Part shown: one piece after another, positions 55,079 through 63,941 of the stretch | Layout: every line of letters begins with the position of its first letter | Position numbering within the stretch: position 1 is the stretch's first letter | Notes under the pieces: generated by a model | Databases searched by the model: none | What the model saw: only the letters and a program-made list of their open reading frames with translations | What the model was told of the DNA's origin: nothing | Program-made: the position numbers and the translations under genes | Source of the DNA: a virus | Reading direction: 5' to 3' (one strand) | Length of the DNA: 64,000 bases | Virus record (IMG/VR): IMGVR_UViG_3300031227_000001 | Coordinates: 1 to 64,000 of that record

Positions 55079-55654
55079 ATGCCAGCAACATTTCTGACTG
55101 GAACAGATTGGCAATGCAGTTCGGGGCCAATAATCACTCGGCAAGTAACGACTGACTACCTCTGGCCCGAAGGCGGCGGATCGGACTCGGTAGCAAACGG
55201 GGATCATCCCATTTTGGCTATCGGTGCTGTAGCGAGCAGACCGTTCAACATGGTAGGGTTCGTGGTGACGTATGAGAGCAACACCGACCTTTGCGAGATG
55301 AACGTTGCGCCAGGGTTTGTAGCCAAGGCTTACGTTTACAACATCACCGGCTACTCAGGGGCGGGGACGGCGAATGCCTGGTCTGCAACTTTGGCATTTG
55401 GCACGCCAGTATACATCGACGACGACGCGTCGCTGCTTGCCGGAGGGACTTTGAGCCTATCGCCGGTGAACGGTGCTGGTGCAGAGAATCCGCTTGCGGG
55501 CTATGTATTCTCAGACCAAGTTCAGGTAGATCAGAGCGGAATCGGCGGGCGGACGCCAACGACTGCAAACACATTCCCATTGCCGTTTGAAGACGGCGCG
55601 TCAGATCACTATCTGACCGTATGTGTTATGCTCTGGCCGTCGGCCCAGGACTAG
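55079..55654 (+). CDS. Head decoration-like protein, copy 1
   Basis: Beta-rich, 191 residues. FLTGTDWQCSSGPIITRQV, NTDLCEMNVAPGFVAKAYV and LTVCVMLWPSAQD are identical or nearly so in the next gene. Position before the major capsid gene suggests a decoration or fibre protein. Confidence 0.6.
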   Translation: MPATFLTGTDWQCSSGPIITRQVTTDYLWPEGGGSDSVANGDHPILAIGAVASRPFNMVGFVVTYESNTDLCEMNVAPGFVAKAYVYNITGYSGAGTANAWSATLAFGTPVYIDDDASLLAGGTLSLSPVNGAGAENPLAGYVFSDQVQVDQSGIGGRTPTTANTFPLPFEDGASDHYLTVCVMLWPSAQD

Positions 55655-55662
55655 GAGGCAAT

Positions 55663-56238
55663 ATGCCAGATACTTTTTTGACCGGAACGGATTGGCAGTG
55701 TTCAAGCGGGCCGATAATTACTCGTCAGGTGATAACTGATTATCTATGGCCTGAAGGCGCACCAAAGGACACGGTAACGAACGGCGAGCATCCCATCTTG
55801 GCGATTGGCTCCACGGCGAGCAGGCCATTGAATGCGGTGGGCTTTGTCGTGAGCTACGAGAGCAATACTGACCTTTGCGAGATGAACGTTGCGCCAGGGT
55901 TTGTAGCCAAGGCTTACGTTTACAACATCACGGGCTACCAAGAGGCGGGGGTAGCGAATGCTTGGGTAGCGACCCTAGCATTTGGCACGCCAGTCTATAT
56001 CGATGACGACACGGCACTGACCGCCGGGGCGACCTTGAGTCTGTCGCCAGTGAACGGCGCTGGGTTGGAGAATCCGCTCGCGGGTTACGTTTACTCGGAT
56101 CAGGTACAGGTAGATCAGAGCGGAATCGGTGGCCGGACGCCAACGACCGCTAATACATTTCCGCTGCCGTTCGAGGATGGCGAGTCAGATCATCATCTGA
56201 CCGTTTGCGTCATGCTCTGGCCGTCGGCACAGGATTAA
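55663..56238 (+). CDS. Head decoration-like protein, copy 2
   Basis: ATG 55663 after AGGAGGCAAT. Same length as copy 1 and similar throughout; differences cluster around residues 30-60 and 95-125. Tandem duplication, so dosage or hetero-oligomer formation is possible. Confidence 0.6.
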   Translation: MPDTFLTGTDWQCSSGPIITRQVITDYLWPEGAPKDTVTNGEHPILAIGSTASRPLNAVGFVVSYESNTDLCEMNVAPGFVAKAYVYNITGYQEAGVANAWVATLAFGTPVYIDDDTALTAGATLSLSPVNGAGLENPLAGYVYSDQVQVDQSGIGGRTPTTANTFPLPFEDGESDHHLTVCVMLWPSAQD

Positions 56239-56246
56239 GGAGTAAT

Positions 56247-57389
56247 ATGAGGAAAATCATCAGTTTGTTGACAGAGTATCGTTGTGAGCAGCTAAAATCA
56301 AGTGGACGAGAAGACAGAATCGCCGAAGTGCGCGACATGTTCAACTTCCTTGATTCCACGCTGGGCGGCGTCGTACAAAACGGTAGAGGCTGGGACGGCC
56401 CCGAGACGAAGCTGGGCGAGGTAATGACCACGGGCGACTTTTCTTACGCGCTGGAAGAGTTTGTACAGCGGCGCATGGTTCCCGGTTATAGCCGCAAGCG
56501 ATTCGAGTTTGAGCCGCTTGTCAAGATGGACACATCGCCGAACTATCTCCCCGTAACCCGTTATCAGAATCGATGCGGCAGTGACGATCTGGAGTACGTA
56601 GGCGAAAAGGGCGAGGCGAGAGCCGGTAGTGTTGACGATAGCGTGAAGCGGCAATATCGTCCTTACAAGTGGCAAAAGCAATACGACTTCTCTAGCGAGG
56701 CGCTCATAAATGACGACCTGGGGCGCTTCAATGACAGGGCGGCAGAGATGGGCAAGGATGCGAGGCGCACACTTGAGAAATTTGTTTCTCGAATGTACAC
56801 CAACGCCGTGACCATTACGGCTTTGCAGACGGCTGGCGCGCTCTATGCTGGCACCGGGCGATTGAATAGCAACCGCGTATCTATTGCGCGCATGGCTTTC
56901 AATCAGAGAACAGACGCTTGCAGCGAGCCAATTCTGGCGACGCTCAAGTACATCGTGCACCATCCCGGGCTGGTCGATGTTGTGCGGACGATCCGCGCAA
57001 GCGAGTTAGTCCCTGAGTTGGCGACGAACGCGGCTAACGTGGTAGCGGGCGACTTTATTCCTATCGAAGACCCCTACATCACGGGCACTGCGCCCAACCT
57101 TCCCTGGTATGCTTTCACCGACTATCAAGCGGACAATGTTATACCGCTTGTGATCGTAAGACGCGCGGGGATGCCAGCGCCAATGCTAGTCAGGAAATCG
57201 AGCGATATGCAGTCCTTCGCTAACTTCAGCGCGGGTGGCGCTTCCGTCAGCCCGATCATGGGCGACTTTGCCACGGGCAACGTTGTGGTAAAAGTAATGG
57301 ACGAGTGGGGCACATATCTGGGCGACGAAACCGACGGAAACCTGTTTGACATCCGTGGCGCGTACTATAGCGCCGGCACGGCTGCATAG
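56247..57389 (+). CDS. Major capsid protein
   Basis: ATG 56247 after AAGGAGTAAT. 380 residues; GDFSYALEEFVQRRMVPGYS, KWQKQYDFSSEALINDDLGR, FNDRAAEMGKDARRTLEKFV and FVVVKVMDEWGTYLGD-type ending fit HK97-fold capsid proteins of the Mu gpT/phage capsid type. Position after protease and decoration genes supports it. Not cleaved N-terminus cannot be judged. Confidence 0.75.
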   Translation: MRKIISLLTEYRCEQLKSSGREDRIAEVRDMFNFLDSTLGGVVQNGRGWDGPETKLGEVMTTGDFSYALEEFVQRRMVPGYSRKRFEFEPLVKMDTSPNYLPVTRYQNRCGSDDLEYVGEKGEARAGSVDDSVKRQYRPYKWQKQYDFSSEALINDDLGRFNDRAAEMGKDARRTLEKFVSRMYTNAVTITALQTAGALYAGTGRLNSNRVSIARMAFNQRTDACSEPILATLKYIVHHPGLVDVVRTIRASELVPELATNAANVVAGDFIPIEDPYITGTAPNLPWYAFTDYQADNVIPLVIVRRAGMPAPMLVRKSSDMQSFANFSAGGASVSPIMGDFATGNVVVKVMDEWGTYLGDETDGNLFDIRGAYYSAGTAA

Positions 57390-57412
57390 TAATAGAAAAG
57401 GGAGATCAGGAA

Positions 57413-57721
57413 ATGAAACGTAAAGAAGGATTTGCTGGACAGACGGATTACGTCGTTCCAGGTAGTGACGAACACGCCGCGATACTGGGCTTGGTAAAAG
57501 CACAAGAAGGTGAGACCCTGGTGGTTGATGGGTGGACGCTTAGTGATCCGATGGGCTTTGGCGCAGTTGCTACTGAAAAGTATCTACTGCGCAAGCTACG
57601 ATCATGCGTCAATGAATTGCACGGCGAACAGCCGGAAATGCAAAGCACAGACCCTCGCAAGCCAGGGTACGCGCCTAAGATGTGGCTGCCAAGTGAAGGG
57701 CCAGTACGCGGGCAAGTATAG
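57413..57721 (+). CDS. Hypothetical head protein, 102 aa
   Basis: Basic start (MKRKEGFAGQTDYVV), then mixed. Follows the capsid gene by 23 bp after GGGAGATC. No family recognised; maybe a small head protein. Confidence 0.55.
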   Translation: MKRKEGFAGQTDYVVPGSDEHAAILGLVKAQEGETLVVDGWTLSDPMGFGAVATEKYLLRKLRSCVNELHGEQPEMQSTDPRKPGYAPKMWLPSEGPVRGQV

Positions 57722-57731
57722 GAGGTAACAT

Positions 57732-58637
57732 ATGTTAATGCCACTCGACCGGCTATCACCGTTTTATCCGGGTCTGATGGGGGTAGATGGTAGCGACGTG
57801 CCACGGGGCATCCGTTCTGCGGCACAAGGGGTGGTCTACTTTGTAGACGCCAGCCATCCAGACGCCAGCGACGCGCACGATGGCACCGATCCCGAACACC
57901 CCCTGGCGACCATCCAGGAGGGGATTGACAAAAACAACGCAACGATTGACTGGGCGGTAGTGCCGCCATACAAGGGGCAAAACTGGATCGTAATCGCGCC
58001 TGGGGTGTACGACGAGAATCTAACGCCAGCCTACTACTGCAAGATGATTGGCCGGGGCGTTGCACGTGGCGACGACTGCGCCGCGCATGTGTCGCCTACG
58101 GCGGGATCGGCCATGGCTGGTACGGGCATCGCGTTACATCTGATCAATATGCGGTTCAGCGCGAACACGGCTGTACCCGTCCTGGACTTTGAGACGTTCA
58201 ATAGTTGTGTTGTCGAGGACTGCATGATCACCGATCACAATGCGGGGCTGGCAACGATTGGGCTTGATATGACCAGCGCGGGTGGTAGCGCGATTCTGCG
58301 CTCTCGTTTCAACTACAACACGAATCCGCTAACCATCGGCATCCGCTCGACCGGCGCGTTCTATGATTGCAAGGTCATCGGCTGCGAGATTCACGCGGTC
58401 ACGACGGGCATCGACCTGTCTGCTGCGGGCCTGTGCGCCAATGCGCTGATCGCGCACAACTATATCGCCAGACCGGTAACGGGCATCAATGACGGTGTAG
58501 GTGATACGCTAGTCGTGGACAACTGGATCACGGCAAGCACGGCGGCCATCACTCATGCGGCGGCGGGCACAATGTGTATCGCCAACCACGTGATCAATAA
58601 CGTTGCTGGCGCAGTTGAACTAGCGGCCACAGACTAG
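57732..58637 (+). CDS. Beta-helix virion protein, 301 aa
   Basis: LDRLSPFYPGLMGVDGSDVP is shared with the next gene's start. GVVYFVDASHPDASDAHDGT then the helix repeats (CVVEDCMITDHNAGLATIGL; GLCANALIAHNYIARPVTGI) give a right-handed parallel beta-helix. Function likely in binding or cutting surface glycans. Confidence 0.65.
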   Translation: MLMPLDRLSPFYPGLMGVDGSDVPRGIRSAAQGVVYFVDASHPDASDAHDGTDPEHPLATIQEGIDKNNATIDWAVVPPYKGQNWIVIAPGVYDENLTPAYYCKMIGRGVARGDDCAAHVSPTAGSAMAGTGIALHLINMRFSANTAVPVLDFETFNSCVVEDCMITDHNAGLATIGLDMTSAGGSAILRSRFNYNTNPLTIGIRSTGAFYDCKVIGCEIHAVTTGIDLSAAGLCANALIAHNYIARPVTGINDGVGDTLVVDNWITASTAAITHAAAGTMCIANHVINNVAGAVELAATD

Positions 58638-58648
58638 GGGGTAAAACT

Positions 58649-59635
58649 ATGCCTGGTGCAAACGTTTCACAACCCTGGCCCTTACAACGACTAAACCCCT
58701 TCTACCCTGGGCAACCAGGGGTAGAAGGGACTGACAACCGGACGGGCCTGCGGCAGAGTGTCGAGGGCACGATCTTTTACGTCGATCCGAACTATGCTGG
58801 GGCGACGACCACGGCAGACGGCACAAACCCGACCAACCCACTGAGTACAGTGGCGGCGGCGCTTACGAAGTGTGCTGATCATCGCGGCGACATGATCGTC
58901 GTTATGGCGAACGGGGCCTGGACGCATGGCGAGGGCACGACGCGCGCTTTGCCCGTGCAGGAATCTGTAACCGTAACGGTACATGGCGTCAAAATCGTGG
59001 GGATGGCCCCATCAAGCTCTGTAGGAGTAGTCTGGGAGCCGTCAGTAAGTGGCGCAACGGCGATAACCGTTCATGCGCTGGATGTTCTGATTGAGGGCTT
59101 TGCTTTTCAAGGCGACTTCGATCCGGCCATATCAGCCGAATGGAATGGCACAGCGCTATATGGCGATAATCTGACGGTTAGGAACTGCCTCTTTGATGAA
59201 GACGTGGATATTGCTATCCAACTGGAATTCTCTTGGTTCTTTGACATACATCATAACGGGTTTTTCTCATGTGACGAATATGGCATTTACGCGGATGCGG
59301 GCGGATCAGGGGCCGACGATGGCTATATCCACCACAACAACTTCTGGAACATCGGCACAAGTGCTGTGGCGTTGCTAGGCGGAAGCGCAGACAACAAGGT
59401 CTGGGAGAACCAATTCTGGAATACCCATGCGGCCATAGGTCCCGCCGGTGGTGCTACGACTGGCGAGATGATTGACATGACGGGTGGCGCGAGAGAGTTT
59501 GTACACGATAACATAATGAGCTGCCTCGACACCGTACCCCAGAACGGCGACTATGCTGATTGCAACGTCTCGACCGCTTCAGGGGCTTGGTGTCGCAACC
59601 GATTGATGGACGCATTTTCTAGCACAAATCCGTAG
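58649..59635 (+). CDS. Beta-helix virion protein, 328 aa
   Basis: LQRLNPFYPGQPGVEGTDNR and GTIFYVDPNYAGATTTADGT parallel the previous gene; NCLFDEDVDIAIQLEFSWFF and DIHHNGFFSCDEYGIYADAG are beta-helix rungs. It is the third such protein in the late region. Confidence 0.65.
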   Translation: MPGANVSQPWPLQRLNPFYPGQPGVEGTDNRTGLRQSVEGTIFYVDPNYAGATTTADGTNPTNPLSTVAAALTKCADHRGDMIVVMANGAWTHGEGTTRALPVQESVTVTVHGVKIVGMAPSSSVGVVWEPSVSGATAITVHALDVLIEGFAFQGDFDPAISAEWNGTALYGDNLTVRNCLFDEDVDIAIQLEFSWFFDIHHNGFFSCDEYGIYADAGGSGADDGYIHHNNFWNIGTSAVALLGGSADNKVWENQFWNTHAAIGPAGGATTGEMIDMTGGAREFVHDNIMSCLDTVPQNGDYADCNVSTASGAWCRNRLMDAFSSTNP

Positions 59636-59643
59636 GAGTGACA

Positions 59644-59817
59644 ATGACCAAACTAGGCAAGAAGATCGGAAAGGCAGATGCGTTGTTGCTCATAGCTGCC
59701 GGATACAATACACCCAAAAAGGTCAAAGACGCAAAAGATAGCGACCTGCGCAAGATCGAGGGGCTTGGAACGGTGGCGGTAAGTCGAATCAGGAAAAAGC
59801 TGCCGAGGAATAAATAA
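59644..59817 (+). CDS. Small helix-hairpin-helix protein, 57 aa
   Basis: ADALLLIAAGYNTPKKVKDA then DLRKIEGLGTVAVSRIRKKL is one HhH unit (GLGxxxxxxI). DNA binding is likely by fold. In a virion operon it may be packaged or assist head-tail joining; unproved. Confidence 0.6.
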   Translation: MTKLGKKIGKADALLLIAAGYNTPKKVKDAKDSDLRKIEGLGTVAVSRIRKKLPRNK

Positions 59818-60479
59818 TGGCTTGCACGGGGAGATACGCTGAAGCGTTCGACTATGGAATCGCGCTTTGCGTCGGAGACAATAACCATCTCGTGATGGGC
59901 ATTGACGATGGCGGCGGCGCGGCTGTAGCGTTTCTAACTGATACGGCGGCGTTCTTTACTAGAGACGCCGTGTATGTAGGTTCGCCGTTGATAAACGTGA
60001 CAACTAGCAATACATACGGCCTTGTAACAGCGGTTACATCCGACACTGTACTGCAAACAACACAAACATGGAGCAACGGCGATACCTACAAAATATCCAC
60101 ACTGACATATGCGCAGGTGGGCACAATCGAGACCTATCTGGACATAGCATCCGGGGGAATACACGCGGCGCTTGCGGCCAGCGGAGCTTGCGATTGCGCG
60201 TTCGCTAGTTGGGCAAACGGCTATCTGCGACAACTCAACGTTATGTGCGCGGCGGTGATGCACGAATGCCCGTGCGGACGAAGCAACCTCTCGGACGCCG
60301 AAAAGCAAATGTGGCTAACGTGGTGCTCGGAACAGCTTACCAGCATCCGCAACGGCGAGCTTGAACTTTGCGCGGGCGAGACGGGATCGGAATTCCCATC
60401 GATAGGCGCGGCCCCGATGGGCTGGGATCCGTGGAGCCAGGCGCAGATTATCAATAACAGCATCAAGAGCAACAGCTAA
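59817..60479 (+). CDS. Head-tail connector-region protein, 220 aa
   Basis: ATG in TAATG. Beta N-terminus (TDTAAFFTRDAVYVGSPLI), then helices with several Cys (CDCAFASWANGYLRQLNVMC, HECPCG). By position a connector or adaptor. Confidence 0.55.
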   Translation: MACTGRYAEAFDYGIALCVGDNNHLVMGIDDGGGAAVAFLTDTAAFFTRDAVYVGSPLINVTTSNTYGLVTAVTSDTVLQTTQTWSNGDTYKISTLTYAQVGTIETYLDIASGGIHAALAASGACDCAFASWANGYLRQLNVMCAAVMHECPCGRSNLSDAEKQMWLTWCSEQLTSIRNGELELCAGETGSEFPSIGAAPMGWDPWSQAQIINNSIKSNS

Positions 60480-60520
60480 TGGGTTGAGGATGTAAAAGCC
60501 GCACAGTGGGCGGCATCAAG

Positions 60521-60727
60521 ATGCCAGTAGCGCAGAAGATCATCTTTGGGCAAATGGGCCTAAAGAAACTTACGAGCATCGTGGGCATGACAATGAAATG
60601 GAAGGGCGCGGTCACGTGTCGGGAATACGAATTCCGCAAAGAGCAGCCGACGCTGTGGGTAGATAGACGCGATGCTAAAGATATGTTAGCACGCAAAGCG
60701 CCGACAGGAGAGGGGCTATTTGAATAA
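60521..60727 (+). CDS. Hypothetical protein, 68 aa
   Basis: ATG 60521 chosen over GTG 60506; ribosome site is weak. VAQKIIFGQMGLKKLTSIVG, beta/alpha. Overlaps the next ATG. Confidence 0.5.
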   Translation: MPVAQKIIFGQMGLKKLTSIVGMTMKWKGAVTCREYEFRKEQPTLWVDRRDAKDMLARKAPTGEGLFE

Positions 60728-61263
60728 TGGTAGTCCTAATGAAAGCCATCAAGCCAGCGAGACTCAAAGACAAGGCGATGCGGCTTGAGCTGCTAAACGC
60801 GATGCGCAAGGCGGCAAAAGTAGTCGAGAAGGACTTTGAAGAGACTGTCAAAACGTGGACGACAAAGCCAACATTCAAGACGATAATCAGTCTAAAGGGT
60901 GGCCCGACAATCCTAACGGACACGGCAACGGATAGCGAGCGATATGGATGGATCAATAACGGAACAGGCTCGCGTGGAGGCCACAGCGATTATCGCATCT
61001 ATGCGGGAATCTATACCGGCAAGAGCAAAAAGAAGGCGCTGGCTTTCCCATCGGCTTTTGGCCCAAAAACGAAGCCTGGACGACTGAAGGCTGGGCCTGG
61101 GCATAGTGGCGGCAATACAATTATGAGGCCATATGTGACTCACAAGGGAATTAAGCCGCGCAAGTTTGACGAAATGATACAGAAACGGAGGAAGCCGTGG
61201 TACAAAAAGCAGATGCAAAGAGCGATGCGAAAAGTGTCGAGGGTGAGCGGCCACAAGCTGTAA
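60727..61263 (+). CDS. HK97 gp10-like tail-completion protein
   Basis: KAAKVVEKDFEETVKTWTTK, then GWINNGTGSRGGHSDYRI and FPSAFGPKTKPGR are the pattern of the gp10/minor tail completion family. Basic throughout. The ATG at 60739 is an alternative start. Confidence 0.7.
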   Translation: MVVLMKAIKPARLKDKAMRLELLNAMRKAAKVVEKDFEETVKTWTTKPTFKTIISLKGGPTILTDTATDSERYGWINNGTGSRGGHSDYRIYAGIYTGKSKKKALAFPSAFGPKTKPGRLKAGPGHSGGNTIMRPYVTHKGIKPRKFDEMIQKRRKPWYKKQMQRAMRKVSRVSGHKL

Positions 61264-61592
61264 GGCCGCGCAAGGTCACGGTCTGCGGGAGAATTGGCCC
61301 AAACGTGATTGTAAAAGATGGTGGCCGTTATGCGCTGCTACCCAAAAACGTAGTGGTAGACGGCAAGGCGCTCGCGGACGATCTGGCCGCTGCGCCCGAC
61401 TACGGTGTAGCCTGGGAGAAGCTCTTGCCAAGCAAGGGCGGCGCGGAACTAGCTGCGGTATTGAGAGCAAGAGGTATTTGGACGATTGATGACCTAAACG
61501 CAAACTGGCCCCTCGCCAAACGTTTGCGGGTTGGAGTATGTGACGTAGATATGGCCGATGTGCTGAAGCAGGCCGAAGAGAAAAAGGAGTAA
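61197..61592 (+). CDS. Tail-region protein, 131 aa
   Basis: GTG after ACGGAGGAAGCC, overlapping the previous gene by 67 bases. PRKVTVCGRIGPNVIVKDGG, then helical GGAELAAVLRARGIWTIDDL. A tail terminator-like role is possible from position only. Confidence 0.5.
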   Translation: MVQKADAKSDAKSVEGERPQAVRPRKVTVCGRIGPNVIVKDGGRYALLPKNVVVDGKALADDLAAAPDYGVAWEKLLPSKGGAELAAVLRARGIWTIDDLNANWPLAKRLRVGVCDVDMADVLKQAEEKKE

Positions 61593-61596
61593 CAAT

Positions 61597-63141
61597 ATGG
61601 CAACTTATCTTTCGAGTGCTCACGGAGCAGTGTTTATCCAGATCGACGGCCCGAACACGGCAACGGCCTATCTGGGCTGTCACGACATGGGTGATATTGC
61701 GGAGCCGATGGGCGACATAGCGCGGACGTTCTGTCCGGATCCCGGACAGCCGGGCAAGTACAACGTGGCGCTCAGGACGCAGGGCGCGCCGGGCGAGGTA
61801 ACGTTTGATATTTCCTTCCCGCTGGGGTCGGTGGTTGACTATCTGGAAGAGGCGCGGCGAACGGGCTGCTCGTTCCCGGTGTATGTGAACTATAGCACGT
61901 GCGACAGGCCCGATAACTTTTTGCGCTACGCTGCAAAGGATCGCGGCGAGGTTTTGCAGGATTGCAGCATAACCAACATCGTCCGTACCACACCGGCAAC
62001 GAGAAACGTTGATGGCGGCGCGCCGGGCGAGGCGGGCAAGACGGTCTCGTTTTCTAGCAAGGCAATCGAGGAGTACTTCATGCTGGTGGATACGCGGCGA
62101 GCCACGATAGAAGACCAGATTTTGCGCGATATTGCGTTCTGCAACAAAGCGCAGTGCCAAGGCCCGTGTGGGGCGGCGCAGCACGTTTGTGACGAGGGCG
62201 TGATTGTCTGCGACTTTGATGGTGGTGTGGCTATAGCCGATGTTCTGTTTACCACGGATGCTGGTGTAACCTGGGCAGGCATAGTATGTCCGTATCTGAT
62301 TACGGAAAACGTCTCTAGTGTGGTCTGCTTCCCGATGGATATGACCACCACGCGCGTGATCATAGCGCGAGGCACGCCGGATGCTGGCGCGGCTGATGTA
62401 GCGTGGACAGATGATAGCGGCGCTAACTGGAACATCGTGGACGTTGGCGCGACGAATACGGAGTTTATTCCCTCGGCGGGCGGCGGCGGCTTGTTCTCGC
62501 TAGGCCAGAATCACATCTGGGCCTGCACGGACACGGGCGCTGGCGCGGCAGGGGCGATTTACTTCTCTGGCGATGCTGGACTTACCTGGACGCTACAGAC
62601 TGCGGCGGCCACTGATGCGCTCAACTATATCCGCTTTTTGGATAAAGACATTGGCCTTTGCGTCGGTGATACGAACGAAATCCAGTATAGCGACGATGGC
62701 GGTACTCACTGGACGGCTCTTGTCGGCCCAGTGGCGCAGAACGCGGTGAACTGTACCTGTTGCGAAATCCTGGACGAGAACCGCTACTTCATTGGGTACT
62801 TGGACGGCACGCTCTGGTACACGCAAGACGGTGGCACGAACTGGGCACAGAGAGTAATTCCTGCGGCCTTCGCGGGCGGCGGGACGACGACTATCTATGA
62901 CATCATGGCAGTGGACGACTACTGCCTCTGGATGGCGACGCACTCCACGACCGCCGCGGGGGCGGCGGAGATGGGCGCGATTTACCGCTCTATCAACGGC
63001 GGCGAGGCCTGGGAGAGCTGGGGCAGCGATGCGGCCCTTCCTACCGGCTATCGGGCGCTCTGGGCTTGCAGCTATAACAAAGCCTTTGCGGTCGGCGACG
63101 TAGCGACCACCAGCTATATCGCAGAAGTCGGCGAGAGCTAA
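61597..63141 (+). CDS. Tail tube protein fused to BNR/Asp-box beta-propeller, 514 aa
   Basis: Residues 1-190 look like a tail tube subunit (GDIARTFCPDPGQPGKYNVA, EVTFDISFPLGSVVDYLEEA). From about residue 200 six Asp-box motifs S/T-x-D-x-G-x-x-W follow: TTDAGVTW, TDDSGANW, SGDAGLTW, SDDGGTHW, TQDGGTNW, SINGGEAW. They make a six- or seven-bladed propeller that would stud the tail tube. Sialidase activity is not shown, since the propeller lacks a visible catalytic set. Confidence 0.75.
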   Translation: MATYLSSAHGAVFIQIDGPNTATAYLGCHDMGDIAEPMGDIARTFCPDPGQPGKYNVALRTQGAPGEVTFDISFPLGSVVDYLEEARRTGCSFPVYVNYSTCDRPDNFLRYAAKDRGEVLQDCSITNIVRTTPATRNVDGGAPGEAGKTVSFSSKAIEEYFMLVDTRRATIEDQILRDIAFCNKAQCQGPCGAAQHVCDEGVIVCDFDGGVAIADVLFTTDAGVTWAGIVCPYLITENVSSVVCFPMDMTTTRVIIARGTPDAGAADVAWTDDSGANWNIVDVGATNTEFIPSAGGGGLFSLGQNHIWACTDTGAGAAGAIYFSGDAGLTWTLQTAAATDALNYIRFLDKDIGLCVGDTNEIQYSDDGGTHWTALVGPVAQNAVNCTCCEILDENRYFIGYLDGTLWYTQDGGTNWAQRVIPAAFAGGGTTTIYDIMAVDDYCLWMATHSTTAAGAAEMGAIYRSINGGEAWESWGSDAALPTGYRALWACSYNKAFAVGDVATTSYIAEVGES

Positions 63142-63150
63142 ACAACATAA

Positions 63151-63242
63151 CGTAACGCGGGGGGAATGGGAGCGCGTTACGCAAAAGAAACACTAACTAG
63201 CAGCGCTCTACCGCGTGTCATCCCGATCTCCCTGGCACGCGG
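63151..63242 (+). promoter_or_regulatory. Two hairpins between tube and chaperone genes
   Basis: CGTAACGC (63151-63158) with GCGTTACG (63174-63181), and CCGCGTGTCA (63211-63220) with TGGCACGCGG (63233-63242), ten pairs with one G-U. No U-tract, so more likely a processing or stability site that separates high-level tube mRNA from the next genes. Confidence 0.55.
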
Positions 63243-63269
63243 AGGGCGCATTGTTAAAAAGGGGAGATC

Positions 63270-63941
63270 ATGGCAACTGAAAAACTGGACGTATACATAA
63301 CGCAAGGGGGGCTTGAACTCAAACTCAAGCCAGTGCAAAACGTGACGCTGTTATTTGCGGCGGCGCAAGTGGAAGAGCAATACCGCGCAGACGGCGAACC
63401 CGTCGATCCGCCAGAGTATGAGTCGATAACGGCTGGCGGCGATGTAGAGCTAAACCCGATGACAGAGGAGACGCTTGAAGATCCGCAAGACCCAGCAAAA
63501 ACGCGGCGCAACAAGGCGGCCTGGGCCAAGCATCAAGCTGCTGTCAAGCGGATGGAAGCCGACAAGGTCGAGGCACAGGCGCAGGCTATGCTCGTGTTGG
63601 GCATCGAGTACGAAGTCGAGGACGACGCCGAATTTGAAGCGAAAATCAAGTGGCTTGGACAGACCATCCCCACAGACGAATTTGACAAAAAGGCGTTTTA
63701 TCTAGCGCACAAGGTTCTGACCAACTGGGATTTGACGATGATCATGCCCCAGATACAGATGCTATCTGCTGGTAAAGGAGTCAAGCCAGAAATGGTAGCA
63801 ACGTTTCGAGCGCGTTCTGAACGTGCGATGGGACACCAGTTCGCGACCATTAATAAGCGGCTTGGAGTCCTCGCAGGGGTGGTGGACGAGCCAGGAGTTT
63901 CTGGGGATGAGGACAGCGAAGGCGTGGAACCGGACGCCTGA
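63270..63941 (+). CDS. Tail assembly chaperone (G-like)
   Basis: ATG after GGGGAGATC. 223 residues, helical after residue 90 (WAKHQAAVKRMEADKVEAQA). Follows the tube gene and precedes the tape-measure gene, as the G chaperone does. The end overlaps the T-like frame by 35 bases. Confidence 0.7.
   Translation: MATEKLDVYITQGGLELKLKPVQNVTLLFAAAQVEEQYRADGEPVDPPEYESITAGGDVELNPMTEETLEDPQDPAKTRRNKAAWAKHQAAVKRMEADKVEAQAQAMLVLGIEYEVEDDAEFEAKIKWLGQTIPTDEFDKKAFYLAHKVLTNWDLTMIMPQIQMLSAGKGVKPEMVATFRARSERAMGHQFATINKRLGVLAGVVDEPGVSGDEDSEGVEPDA

Noticed and set aside
61276-62184. 302-residue open frame on the - strand
   Set aside because: Shadow of the tail-tube gene; all neighbours are on + and it has no start signals.
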